Shown in pieces: positions 1 to 5,815 of a DNA stretch of 8,389 bases. The DNA is from a candidate division TA06 bacterium DG_78. GTDB taxonomy: Bacteria > Hydrothermota > Tepidihabitantia > SM23-42. How positions within the stretch are numbered: the first letter of the stretch is position 1; each line of letters opens with the position of its first letter. The DNA is taken from the NCBI GenBank assembly GCA_001303225.1, contig LJNI01000098.1, positions 1-8,389 of the forward strand, given 5' to 3'. Made by a program: the position numbers and the translations under genes. The notes below the pieces were generated by a model. That model saw nothing but the letters and a program-made list of their open reading frames with translations, was not told the origin of the DNA and did not search any database.

Positions 1-1
1 C

Positions 2-940
2 GAAGATGGAAAGGTTTTAGCAAATATCGTTTCTTCGCAGGTCGTTCATTCAAAGTTCGGTGGCGTCGTGCCAGAGCTCGCTGCCAGAAATCACATCAAA
101 ATAATCATGCCCTTGATGAAAATCGCTCTTGAGGTTGCACATAAAGAGTTGCACAATATCGATGTAATCAGTGTCACTCGGGGACCTGGACTGATTGGTG
201 CACTCTTGGTTGGTTTGGCATTCGCAAAATCACTTTCTATCGCCCTGAATAAACCTTTTATCGGTATTAATCATCTCGAGGGACATATTTATGCGCTATT
301 TCTCGGGAACAAGAAACCATGTTATCCTTTTCTCGTGCTCCTTGTTTCAGGTGGTCATACAGAAATCGTGCTCGTGAGAAATGAATTTGAATATAAAACG
401 CTGGGTAAAACTGTGGATGATGCGTGTGGTGAGGCATTTGATAAGGTGGCAAAATTACTCGGATTTCCCTATCCAGGTGGTCCGTATATTGAAAAGGCGG
501 CGAAACAGGGAACGATCAAAAAAGTGAAGTTACCAGTGCCAAAACCGAAGGGGTATAATTTCAGCTATGCAGGATTGAAGACCGCAGTCCTCTACTATAC
601 AAGGGACAATCCTGAATATGACCGTAATGATGTAGCCACAAATTTCCAGGAAGTAGCAATCGAACACCTAGCACAGGTGACCATGAGGGCAGTTGTCGCA
701 ACAGGCGTGAAGCATCTTGGAATTGTCGGTGGTGTTTCTGTGAACAAACGATTACGTGACCGATTTCTTACGCTCTCCCATAAAATAGGAATAGAAGTTT
801 TTATTCCAGACGTACATTACTGCACTGATAATGGTGCAATGATTGCTCTCGCTGGAGCACGTCGATTCAAAAGATATGGAGCGTCGGGCTTGTTGGTCGA
901 TGCGGTGTCAAGAGAACCATTAGATAAAATATTAAATTAA
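2..940 (+). CDS. tsaD: tRNA t6A37 threonylcarbamoyltransferase TsaD, 5' end missing
   Basis: TsaD (Kae1/YgjD/Gcp family) transfers the threonylcarbamoyl group from threonylcarbamoyl-AMP to adenosine 37 of ANN-decoding tRNAs in the cytoplasm, working with TsaB and TsaE in bacteria. The frame is open from base 2, so the gene enters from outside the window. 312 residues are visible; the family is usually about 335, so roughly 20 are missing, including the N-terminal GIETSCDET segment. The visible part starts EDGKVLANIV and continues into GGVVPELAAR, which is typical for the family. The metal-binding HLEGH motif is at bases 272-286. It is followed by SGGHTEI, VDDACGEAFDKVAKLLG, the PYPGGP loop, NFQEVAIEHL and GGVSVNKRLR. 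The metal-ligand aspartate in CTDNGAMIALAG is at 827-829. Nothing looks damaged. A GTG at 68 lies inside the conserved N-terminal part and is not the start. The gene is convergent with the next one, and no classical terminator is visible. Confidence 0.97.
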   Translation, partial: EDGKVLANIVSSQVVHSKFGGVVPELAARNHIKIIMPLMKIALEVAHKELHNIDVISVTRGPGLIGALLVGLAFAKSLSIALNKPFIGINHLEGHIYALFLGNKKPCYPFLVLLVSGGHTEIVLVRNEFEYKTLGKTVDDACGEAFDKVAKLLGFPYPGGPYIEKAAKQGTIKKVKLPVPKPKGYNFSYAGLKTAVLYYTRDNPEYDRNDVATNFQEVAIEHLAQVTMRAVVATGVKHLGIVGGVSVNKRLRDRFLTLSHKIGIEVFIPDVHYCTDNGAMIALAGARRFKRYGASGLLVDAVSREPLDKILN

Positions 941-970
941 ATTACAAATCCCAAGCACCAAATTCCCCAC

Positions 971-1072
971 CCCGTTCGATATGAATCTAATCTTTCTTTT
1001 CAAACATCTATAATGTTGTGGCGAGGATAATTTTGTGCATATCACCTCTAAGAATTATTTTATCGAACAGGG
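971..1072. repeat. Imperfect inverted repeat in the convergent tsaD/guaAB-like spacer
   Basis: CCCGTTCGATA (971-981) and TATCGAACAGGG (1061-1072) are reverse complements apart from one extra base. They bracket about 80 bases that contain a weaker internal pairing (GAGGATA at 1023-1029 with TAT-CA-CCTC at 1040-1048). The element lies between two convergent genes, where a bidirectional terminator would be useful, but there is no GC-rich stem followed by a T run. The right arm continues into AACAGGGCAGG, one base different from the core of the dispersed palindromes found later in the window. It could be a remnant of a small mobile palindromic element. Confidence 0.4.
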
Positions 1073-1093
1073 CAGGCAAACTCCCAATGACAA

Positions 1094-1125
1094 ACGAATA
1101 CGAATAACGAGATACGAATACGAAT
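1094..1125. repeat. Short ACGAATA direct repeats
   Basis: ACGAATACGAAT occurs at 1094-1105 and again, identically, at 1114-1125, with an ACGAGAT variant between. The array ends exactly at the stop codon of the minus-strand gene. It looks like low-complexity intergenic repeat sequence; no function is evident. Confidence 0.55.
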
Positions 1126-2061
1126 CTAAATATATTCTATCGTGCTCGGTGGTTTGGGTGTTAGGTCATATAAAACCTTTGTCACCTCAGGTATCTCGCG
1201 AATAATTTTCTTTTGAATCTTCTCTAAAATCGTATAGGGCACCTTGGTAGGTTGTGCAGTCATTGCATTTTTCGATTCAACACTTCTGATGACAATAATA
1301 TTGCCAAATGCCCTTTCCCCTTTTTTGACACCGGTTGCCCGATCACTGAGTAGTACTGCAAACGCCTGGAAAGGTTTCAATCTTTTTATTTCCTTTTCGA
1401 CAATCTGGGTTGCCTTACGTACAATCCTTACACGTTTGGGCGTTACTTCACCAACCACTCTTGTTGCTAAACCAGGACCAGGAAAGGGCATCCTTTGATA
1501 GATAATTTTAGACAGTCCTAATGCCTTTCCTACTTTGCGTACATCAGGTTTATACAATGTAACTAAAGGTTCGATAATAGAGAGACCATACTTTTTTGGA
1601 CTAATACCAATTTGAGAGAGCACATTGTGCTGGGATTTAATTTTGCCTTTTGTTTCGGCGACATCTGCTGCTATGGTTCCCTGAATGAGGTGCTGTGCCC
1701 GGTATTTTTTTACTGCCTTACCGAGTGTCTTATAGAATGTATCACGAAATGCCTTGCGCATATCTTCAGGGTCGTCTTTTCCCTTGAGCGCTTTGAAAAA
1801 ATTGTGTGAAGCAGGTATGACAACAGTTCGTATACCGTGCTTCCTGAGGATTTTTGCTACTGTTTGTGGTTCATCCTGCCTCATGAGTCCGTCATCAATA
1901 AATAATGCGATGAGTTTTTTCCCTAAGGCGCGATGTGCTAAAAAAGCACAGACCATTGAGTCAACACCACCACTCGTTGCGCAGATTGCAGTTTGTTTCC
2001 TCACCTTTTTCTTTATTTCTTTTATTGTATCATTAATAAATTCTTTTGCATTGAGTGCCAT
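1126..2061 (-). CDS. guaAB: GMP synthase subunit B-like ATP pyrophosphatase (stand-alone GuaA synthetase domain)
   Basis: 311 residues, equivalent to the C-terminal two thirds of bacterial GuaA (ATP-PPase plus dimerisation domain) without the glutamine amidotransferase domain. The family adenylates XMP and uses ammonia to make GMP. Visible: the PP-loop SGGVDS (residues 30-35), DDGLMR (56-61), PFPGPGLATR (192-201) and the C-terminal YDLTPKPPSTIEY. Start choice: ATG at 2061-2059, four bases after AAAGGAGG; a TTG seven codons upstream would put the ribosome binding site inside the gene. Several positions differ from canonical GuaA as I remember it: QGTIAADVAET where QGTIYPDVIES is usual, KSQHN for KSHHN, and MTAQPTKVP for MTADW. 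It may therefore be a GuaA-like paralogue rather than the housekeeping GMP synthase. No glutaminase partner lies next to it. It has its own promoter and a leader hairpin shared with dapA. The ATP-PPase assignment is sure; the exact substrate is not. Confidence 0.85.
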   Translation of the reverse strand: MALNAKEFINDTIKEIKKKVRKQTAICATSGGVDSMVCAFLAHRALGKKLIALFIDDGLMRQDEPQTVAKILRKHGIRTVVIPASHNFFKALKGKDDPEDMRKAFRDTFYKTLGKAVKKYRAQHLIQGTIAADVAETKGKIKSQHNVLSQIGISPKKYGLSIIEPLVTLYKPDVRKVGKALGLSKIIYQRMPFPGPGLATRVVGEVTPKRVRIVRKATQIVEKEIKRLKPFQAFAVLLSDRATGVKKGERAFGNIIVIRSVESKNAMTAQPTKVPYTILEKIQKKIIREIPEVTKVLYDLTPKPPSTIEYI

Positions 2062-2064
2062 ATG

Positions 2065-2104
2065 ACCTCCTTTATTCAACAGATGCTGAATACACTGAAA
2101 AGGG
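2065..2104 (-). promoter_or_regulatory. Leader hairpin with strong ribosome binding site, same type as at dapA
   Basis: Read on the minus strand, ATTCAGCA (2091-2084), a TC turn and TGTTGAAT (2081-2074) form a stem with one G-U pair. It runs directly into AAAGGAGGT (2073-2065), three bases before ATG. Just upstream, CCTTT (2103-2099) can pair with AAAGG of the ribosome binding site across a bulge, so the stem can extend over it. The dapA leader has almost the same sequence and spacing. The hairpin is seen directly; a role in translational control is inferred. Confidence 0.6.
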
Positions 2105-2130
2105 AAATAACTAATGATAATTAAAAAAGC

Positions 2131-2158
2131 AGTATATTGATAATTATGACTCTGTCAA
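2131..2158 (-). promoter_or_regulatory. Sigma-70-type promoter of the guaAB-like gene
   Basis: On the minus strand, TTGACA (2158-2153), a 16-base spacer and TATACT (2136-2131). Transcription should begin near 2124, giving a leader of about 60 bases that contains the hairpin and ribosome binding site. Confidence 0.65.
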
Positions 2159-2170
2159 TAATGTACACAT

Positions 2171-2202
2171 ATCACTGTAATCTTTATTCCATCGCTGTAA
2201 TC
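2171..2202. repeat. Pair of direct repeats between divergent promoters
   Basis: ATCACTGTAATC (2171-2182) and ATCGCTGTAATC (2191-2202) match at 11 of 12 bases and are spaced 20 bases apart, about two helical turns. Both are followed by a TTTATT stretch. They lie upstream of the -35 boxes of both the guaAB-like gene and parA, so they could be an operator bound by a dimeric regulator on one DNA face. No regulator is identified. Confidence 0.4.
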
Positions 2203-2217
2203 ATTTATTTTCTCCTG

Positions 2218-2245
2218 TTGACTTTTAATGATATTTTATTAGAAT
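2218..2245 (+). promoter_or_regulatory. parA promoter, likely leaderless transcript
   Basis: TTGACT (2218-2223), 16 bases, TAGAAT (2240-2245). The parA ATG begins at 2252, only six bases after the -10 box, where transcription itself would be expected to start. No Shine-Dalgarno sequence lies between the promoter and ATG. Confidence 0.6.
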
Positions 2246-2251
2246 AATTGA

Positions 2252-3010
2252 ATGAAAAAAATTGCGGTCTGTAATCAAAAGGGCGGTGTGGGAAAAACAG
2301 CAACCGCAGTCAATGTGACAGCTGGGTTGTCACTCGCAGAGAAGAATGTACTCTTGATTGATATTGATCCGCAAGCCAATGCAACGAGTGGTCTTGGTGT
2401 AGATTATAAATCTGTTGAAACATCAATATATGATTGTCTCTCTGAGCCAACACTGGTGAGGAGTGGTATCATCAAGACAAAATGGCCACATCTTTCAGTA
2501 CTTCCTTCTACAACTGACCTTGCTGGTGCTGAAGTCGAACTGATCGAAAAAGAAAATCGAGAAGAGACGTTAAAAAGAATACTTCGGATAATTGATGCAG
2601 AGTACGATTTTGGTATTATTGATTGTCCTCCATCGCTCGGACTTTTGACAGTGAACGGCTTGGTTGCCTGTGATAGCGTTATTATTCCTATTCAATGTGA
2701 GTACTATGCCTTGGAGGGTTTAGAAAAGTTATTGAAGACATTAAAAGTGATAAAAAATAATTTTAATGAGAATCTCATAATCGAGGGGATTTTACTGACC
2801 ATGTATGATGCGAGACTCAATTTAGCAAAGGACGTTGTTGAAGATATCCAGAAACATTTTCCCGATGTTGTTTTCAAGACTGTTATTCCACGTTCAGTGC
2901 GGGTTGCGGAATCACCATCATATGGGAAATCAGCTATTCACTACAGTATTTCATCTTCTGGTGCACAGGCATATCTGCATCTCACGTCGGAGTTATTAAA
3001 TCATGCGTAA
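2252..3010 (+). CDS. parA: Chromosome-partitioning ATPase ParA (Soj)
   Basis: 252 residues, the normal length for a chromosomal ParA/Soj. It is a deviant Walker-type ATPase that dimerises on ATP, binds the nucleoid non-specifically and drives segregation of the origin region with ParB bound at parS. Visible: deviant Walker A KGGVGKT (residues 10-16) with both the signature lysine (K10) and the P-loop lysine (K15), DIDPQANAT from residue 37, DCPPSLGLLTVNGL from residue 124, PIQCEYYALEG around 146-156, and the C-terminal PRSVRVAESPSYGKS (213-227). There is no N-terminal helix-turn-helix extension, so this is the short chromosomal form rather than the longer plasmid type. The ATG start matches the family N-terminus (MKKIAVCNQKGG) and sits at the predicted transcription start. 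It overlaps parB by eight bases, so the two are cotranscribed and probably translationally coupled. Confidence 0.96.
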   Translation: MKKIAVCNQKGGVGKTATAVNVTAGLSLAEKNVLLIDIDPQANATSGLGVDYKSVETSIYDCLSEPTLVRSGIIKTKWPHLSVLPSTTDLAGAEVELIEKENREETLKRILRIIDAEYDFGIIDCPPSLGLLTVNGLVACDSVIIPIQCEYYALEGLEKLLKTLKVIKNNFNENLIIEGILLTMYDARLNLAKDVVEDIQKHFPDVVFKTVIPRSVRVAESPSYGKSAIHYSISSSGAQAYLHLTSELLNHA

Positions 3011-3857
3011 AAGAGCATTGGGTAAAGGACTCGAAGCATTAATTCCCACCAGAGAGAAAGAGATATTCTTTGAAGGGTATCGATTCATCAGGATAAAAGA
3101 CATTAAACCTAATCCATACCAGCCAAGGGCAAAGATAGAAGAGTCCGACATAAAAGACTTGGTTGCATCAGTAAAAGAAAGAGGCATCATTGAGCCACTC
3201 GTCGTCAAGAGAAAGGATAACCAATTTATCCTTGCAGCAGGTGAGCGTCGGTTACGGGCAGCACAACTCGCTGGATTGAATGAAGTCCCCGCAATTATCA
3301 GAGATTTGACTGATCAGGAGCTTCTGGAGATCGGTCTCATTGAAAATCTTCATCGGGAGGACTTGGACCCAATCGAAGAGGCGCGTGGTTATGAGCAGCT
3401 CAATAGAGATTTTGGGTTGACCCATGAGCAAATCGCACAACTTGTTGGTAAAGAACGTTCTACGATAACGAACACGCTGAGACTTCTATCCCTTCCTAAA
3501 AAATTAAAAGATTATCTACGGACTGGTAAATTGAATTCTGGACACTGTCGGGCACTCTTGTCCCTTAGCAATGAAATAGAGATGCTCGAAGTCGGTGAAC
3601 GTATTGTTAAGGAGGATCTTTCAGTGCGACAAGCAGAGGCTCTGGTTAAGCGTTTACAGAAGCGAACCAGAATACTGCCCGGGCCAGAGAAAGAACCAAA
3701 TTTATTGATACTCGAGGATGAATTGTCTAAATTACTCCATACGAAAATTAGCATTGATTGGAAGAAAAATAGAGGAACAATAACAATTCATTGTTCCAGT
3801 CTTGAGGATTTCAATCGTATCTATGATATATTGAGGAAAGGAAGAAAAGGCAGTTGA
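3003..3857 (+). CDS. parB: Chromosome-partitioning protein ParB (Spo0J)
   Basis: 284 residues, typical for ParB/Spo0J. This is the CTP-dependent DNA clamp that loads at parS, spreads, and stimulates ParA. The N-terminus MRKRALGKGLEALIPT is the usual ParA-interacting tail. The ParB N-terminal domain runs from about residue 28 to 125. It contains NPYQPR, the CTP-binding motif GERRLRA (80-86) and ENLHREDLDPIEEA (114-127). A helix-turn-helix of KorB/Spo0J type follows (LTHEQIAQLVGKERSTI, about 139-155). The C-terminal dimerisation domain is about 240-284. The ATG lies inside the 3' end of parA; a GGAG at 2989-2992 is the only nearby ribosome-binding-site candidate and is ten bases away, so coupling to parA translation is likely. 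No parS-like GTTTCACGTGAAAC sequence was found in the window. Confidence 0.96.
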   Translation: MRKRALGKGLEALIPTREKEIFFEGYRFIRIKDIKPNPYQPRAKIEESDIKDLVASVKERGIIEPLVVKRKDNQFILAAGERRLRAAQLAGLNEVPAIIRDLTDQELLEIGLIENLHREDLDPIEEARGYEQLNRDFGLTHEQIAQLVGKERSTITNTLRLLSLPKKLKDYLRTGKLNSGHCRALLSLSNEIEMLEVGERIVKEDLSVRQAEALVKRLQKRTRILPGPEKEPNLLILEDELSKLLHTKISIDWKKNRGTITIHCSSLEDFNRIYDILRKGRKGS

Positions 3858-3875
3858 AGGCAATTAAAGGCAATA
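3846..3875 (+). repeat. Three 10-base tandem units across the parB stop codon
   Basis: AAAGGCAGTT, GAAGGCAATT and AAAGGCAATA follow each other without gaps. The parB TGA (3855-3857) falls at the junction of units one and two. The 10-base period equals one DNA turn; this could be slippage-generated or a small binding site. Confidence 0.5.
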
Positions 3876-3907
3876 ATATCCGTATGCATCTGCATAGAAT
3901 CTGTTTG

Positions 3908-3945
3908 CTTTTTTTTATTCAGCATTTTGCTGAATAAAAGGAGGT
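3908..3945 (+). promoter_or_regulatory. dapA leader hairpin that encloses the ribosome binding site
   Basis: Bases 3908-3924 pair without interruption with 3928-3944 around a TTT loop: 14 Watson-Crick and 3 G-U pairs. The core is ATTCAGCA/TGCTGAAT. The outer part pairs an eight-T run with AAAAGGAGG, so the Shine-Dalgarno sequence (AAAGGAGGT, 3937-3945) is inside the stem. The leader of the guaAB-like gene has the same core, order and spacing. A TAGAAT at 3895-3900 could be a -10 box, but it has no good -35 partner, so dapA may also be reached by read-through from parB. The structure is seen; the idea that it throttles translation is inferred. Confidence 0.6.
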
Positions 3946-3948
3946 TTG

Positions 3949-4827
3949 ATGTTTAAAGGTTCTTATCCTGCTATAGTCACACCTTTTAAAGATACTACAT
4001 TAGATGAAAGCGGTTTAAGAAAACATATCACATTTTTGATAGAGAATGGTTCGAGTGGTATCGTTGCTTGTGGTACAACAGGCGAAGCACCGAGTTTAAA
4101 TGATGACGAGTATGAGAAAGTAATTAAAACAGCAGTTGAAGTATCAGAAAATAAAGTGCCAGTCATTGCTGGTGCTGGTACTAATTCAACCGCCAAAACG
4201 ATTAAGCTGATCCATAAAGCAGAAGAATGTGGTGCACAGGGTGTTTTGGTCGTGACACCATATTACAACAAACCACCTCAAGAAGGTCTCCATCAACACT
4301 ACAAGAAGGTGAGTGAAGAGAGTCGGCTTCCGATTATTGTCTACAACGTTCCTGGACGGACTGGCTGTAATATTCTTGCCAAAACTGTTGCTCGATTAGC
4401 AAAGGAGTGTAAGAACATTGTTGCAATCAAAGAAGCGAGTGGTAATTTAGACCAGGTATCCGAGATCCAGAGACTATGTGGTGATGATTTCGATATACTC
4501 TCTGGAGATGATTCCTTAACACTGCCGATGTTGGCGATAGGTGCGAAGGGAGTTATTTCTGTTGTTGCCAATATTCTACCCCATGAAGTTGCCCAGATGT
4601 GTTCACTATTTTTTGCTGGTAATATCACACAAGCGCGTGCCATTCATGTAAAACTCTTCCCAGTGATTAAGGCGCTCTTTATTGAAACGAATCCGATACC
4701 GGTCAAGAAAGCAATGGAACTTATGGGAATGCATGCTGGTGCGCCGCGCCTACCCCTCGTTGAGATGAACAAGGAAAACACAGAAGTTTTGAAAAAAGTA
4801 TTGGTCGATTACGGAATGAAACTATGA
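3949..4827 (+). CDS. dapA: 4-hydroxy-tetrahydrodipicolinate synthase DapA
   Basis: 292 residues, the usual DapA length. It is a class I (Schiff-base) TIM-barrel enzyme that condenses pyruvate with aspartate 4-semialdehyde, the first committed step to diaminopimelate and lysine. Visible: GTTGE (residues 42-46) with the threonines that bind pyruvate, TPYYNKP (103-109) with the inter-subunit tyrosine, YNVPGRTG (132-139) with the catalytic tyrosine and the arginine that binds the semialdehyde, and the Schiff-base lysine K161 in AIKEASG. The start is ATG at 3949, four bases after GGAGG; an in-frame TTG at 3946 is too close to the ribosome binding site. Its stop overlaps the dapB start as ATGA. The leader hairpin is described separately. 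The 91-base gap after parB is too short for a lysine riboswitch. The general family also includes N-acetylneuraminate lyases, but the dapB neighbour settles the assignment. Confidence 0.96.
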   Translation: MFKGSYPAIVTPFKDTTLDESGLRKHITFLIENGSSGIVACGTTGEAPSLNDDEYEKVIKTAVEVSENKVPVIAGAGTNSTAKTIKLIHKAEECGAQGVLVVTPYYNKPPQEGLHQHYKKVSEESRLPIIVYNVPGRTGCNILAKTVARLAKECKNIVAIKEASGNLDQVSEIQRLCGDDFDILSGDDSLTLPMLAIGAKGVISVVANILPHEVAQMCSLFFAGNITQARAIHVKLFPVIKALFIETNPIPVKKAMELMGMHAGAPRLPLVEMNKENTEVLKKVLVDYGMKL

Positions 4828-5588
4828 TTAAGATTGTACTCTGCGGCGCAGGTGGAAGGATGGGAAGAGAGATTATCAATGTCGTGCGGGAGTGTGATGA
4901 TATTGAAATCATTGCAGGAATAGAATCACCGGGCAATGAGTTTATTGGCAAAACAATTTCTGATATTACAATCGAAGTGGATATTTCAAAAGTAATTCAG
5001 ACTGCTGATTGTGTGGTAGATTTTACAAACCACACCGCGACAATCGAGAATCTAAAGAAAGTTAAGAACTACAAGAAGCCTTTTGTGACTGGAACAACCG
5101 GTTTTTCTCAATCTGAATTCAATGAGATCAAAAAATTTTCACAGACTTTTCCAATTCTCATCGCACCAAATATGTCAATGGGCGTCAACCATCTCTACAA
5201 TTTAGTGAAATGGACTGCAACGAAACTCGCAGACTATGACATAGAAATTGTTGAGACCCATCATCGAGGCAAAAAAGACGCACCTTCAGGTACAGCCAAG
5301 GCAATCGCGCGTAGCATTAGTGAAAGCAAACCAGACACAAAATTTACCTATGGTCGAGAGGGAACGATTGGCGAACGAAAGAGGGGAGAGGTTTGTATAC
5401 ATGCGATTCGTGGTGGTGATGTCGCAGGTGAACACCGTGTAGTATTCTTAGGTGAGGGAGAATTTATTGAATTACGGCACTATGCTACATCCCGCCGGTG
5501 TTTTGCCTTTGGTGCTCTTGCAGCAGTTCGCTTTGTCATTGATAAACCGCCGGGATTGTACACTATGCAGGACATATTAAAAAGTTAA
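4824..5588 (+). CDS. dapB: 4-hydroxy-tetrahydrodipicolinate reductase DapB
   Basis: 254 residues, within the normal range for DapB. It reduces the DapA product to tetrahydrodipicolinate with NAD(P)H in the cytoplasm. The Rossmann motif GAGGRMG is at residues 8-14. An acidic residue (E34) after the second strand is consistent with NADH use but does not prove it. VDFTNHTAT (65-73), GTTGF (90-94) and APNMSMGVN (114-122) are typical. The catalytic and substrate-binding block HHRGKKDAPSGTA (146-158) is complete, with H146/H147 and K150/K151. The start ATG overlaps the dapA TGA by four bases, indicating coupled translation in one operon. Two stop codons follow in tandem (TAA TAA), and a long AT-rich hairpin begins 46 bases downstream. 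Confidence 0.96.
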   Translation: MIKIVLCGAGGRMGREIINVVRECDDIEIIAGIESPGNEFIGKTISDITIEVDISKVIQTADCVVDFTNHTATIENLKKVKNYKKPFVTGTTGFSQSEFNEIKKFSQTFPILIAPNMSMGVNHLYNLVKWTATKLADYDIEIVETHHRGKKDAPSGTAKAIARSISESKPDTKFTYGREGTIGERKRGEVCIHAIRGGDVAGEHRVVFLGEGEFIELRHYATSRRCFAFGALAAVRFVIDKPPGLYTMQDILKS

Positions 5589-5633
5589 TAAATCTTAAAA
5601 TATCCCGGAATCTTCCTAAATCCTATGTAATTC

Positions 5634-5678
5634 ACAAAATTTAACAAAACAGGACAGGACGGTTTTGTTAAATTTTGT
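5634..5678. repeat. Perfect 17-base inverted repeat, copy 1 of a dispersed palindrome; possible dapAB terminator
   Basis: ACAAAATTTAACAAAAC (5634-5650) and GTTTTGTTAAATTTTGT (5662-5678) are exact reverse complements around the 11-base loop AGGACAGGACG. It is positioned where the dapAB transcript should end. The AT-rich stem is unlike a classical intrinsic terminator, although its 3' arm is T-rich. Diverged copies occur at 5725-5756 and 7299-7330, so it is better read as a repeat family that may also terminate transcription. Confidence 0.75.
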
Positions 5679-5724
5679 TCAAGTGTTATGTATTTAATTC
5701 AAGACCCGATTCCATCAGCTGACT

Positions 5725-5756
5725 AAATTCAACAAAATAGAACAAGTCGGTTTTGG
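5725..5756. repeat. Dispersed palindrome, copy 2 (decayed)
   Basis: Aligned by eye without gaps, this stretch matches copy 1 (5637-5668) at about 26 of 32 bases. The arms AACAAAA (5731-5737) and TTTTGGT (5751-5757) still pair apart from one mismatch. It lies just upstream of the promoter of the hypothetical membrane protein. Confidence 0.6.
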
Positions 5757-5771
5757 TGCGAAATAAAGCAC

Positions 5772-5800
5772 TTGACTAAGAATCTAAGGTAGATTATGAT
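5772..5800 (+). promoter_or_regulatory. Promoter of the membrane-anchored hypothetical gene
   Basis: TTGACT (5772-5777), 17 bases, TATGAT (5795-5800). ATG follows at 5816, so the leader is only about ten bases. A weak GAGG (5805-5808) lies seven bases before ATG, close to or at the expected transcription start. Confidence 0.5.
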
Positions 5801-5815
5801 AGACGAGGTACAGGC

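Noticed and set aside
1009..1014. Perfect TATAAT between tsaD and the guaAB-like gene
   Set aside because: No -35 box 15-19 bases upstream and no gene to transcribe in this convergent spacer.
1754..2065. Plus-strand open frame of 103 codons
   Set aside because: Antisense shadow of the GMP synthase-like gene, whose family motifs are unambiguous.
2062..2079. Upstream TTG start for the guaAB-like gene (six more codons)
   Set aside because: Those codons are the Shine-Dalgarno sequence itself; ATG at 2061 has ideal spacing.
2062..2130. Purine riboswitch in the leader of the guaAB-like gene
   Set aside because: The leader of about 60 bases shows one hairpin and no three-way-junction aptamer pattern.
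3946..3948. TTG start for dapA
   Set aside because: It directly follows AAAGGAGGT, too close for initiation; ATG at 3949 fits and matches the family N-terminus.
3858..3948. Lysine riboswitch upstream of dapA
   Set aside because: The 91-base gap is far too short for the lysine aptamer; only the simple hairpin is present.
2062..3948. parS site near parAB
   Set aside because: No sequence close to GTTTCACGTGAAAC was found here or elsewhere in the window; parS sites can lie at a distance from parAB.
4341..4643. Minus-strand open frame of 100 codons
   Set aside because: Antisense shadow of dapA.
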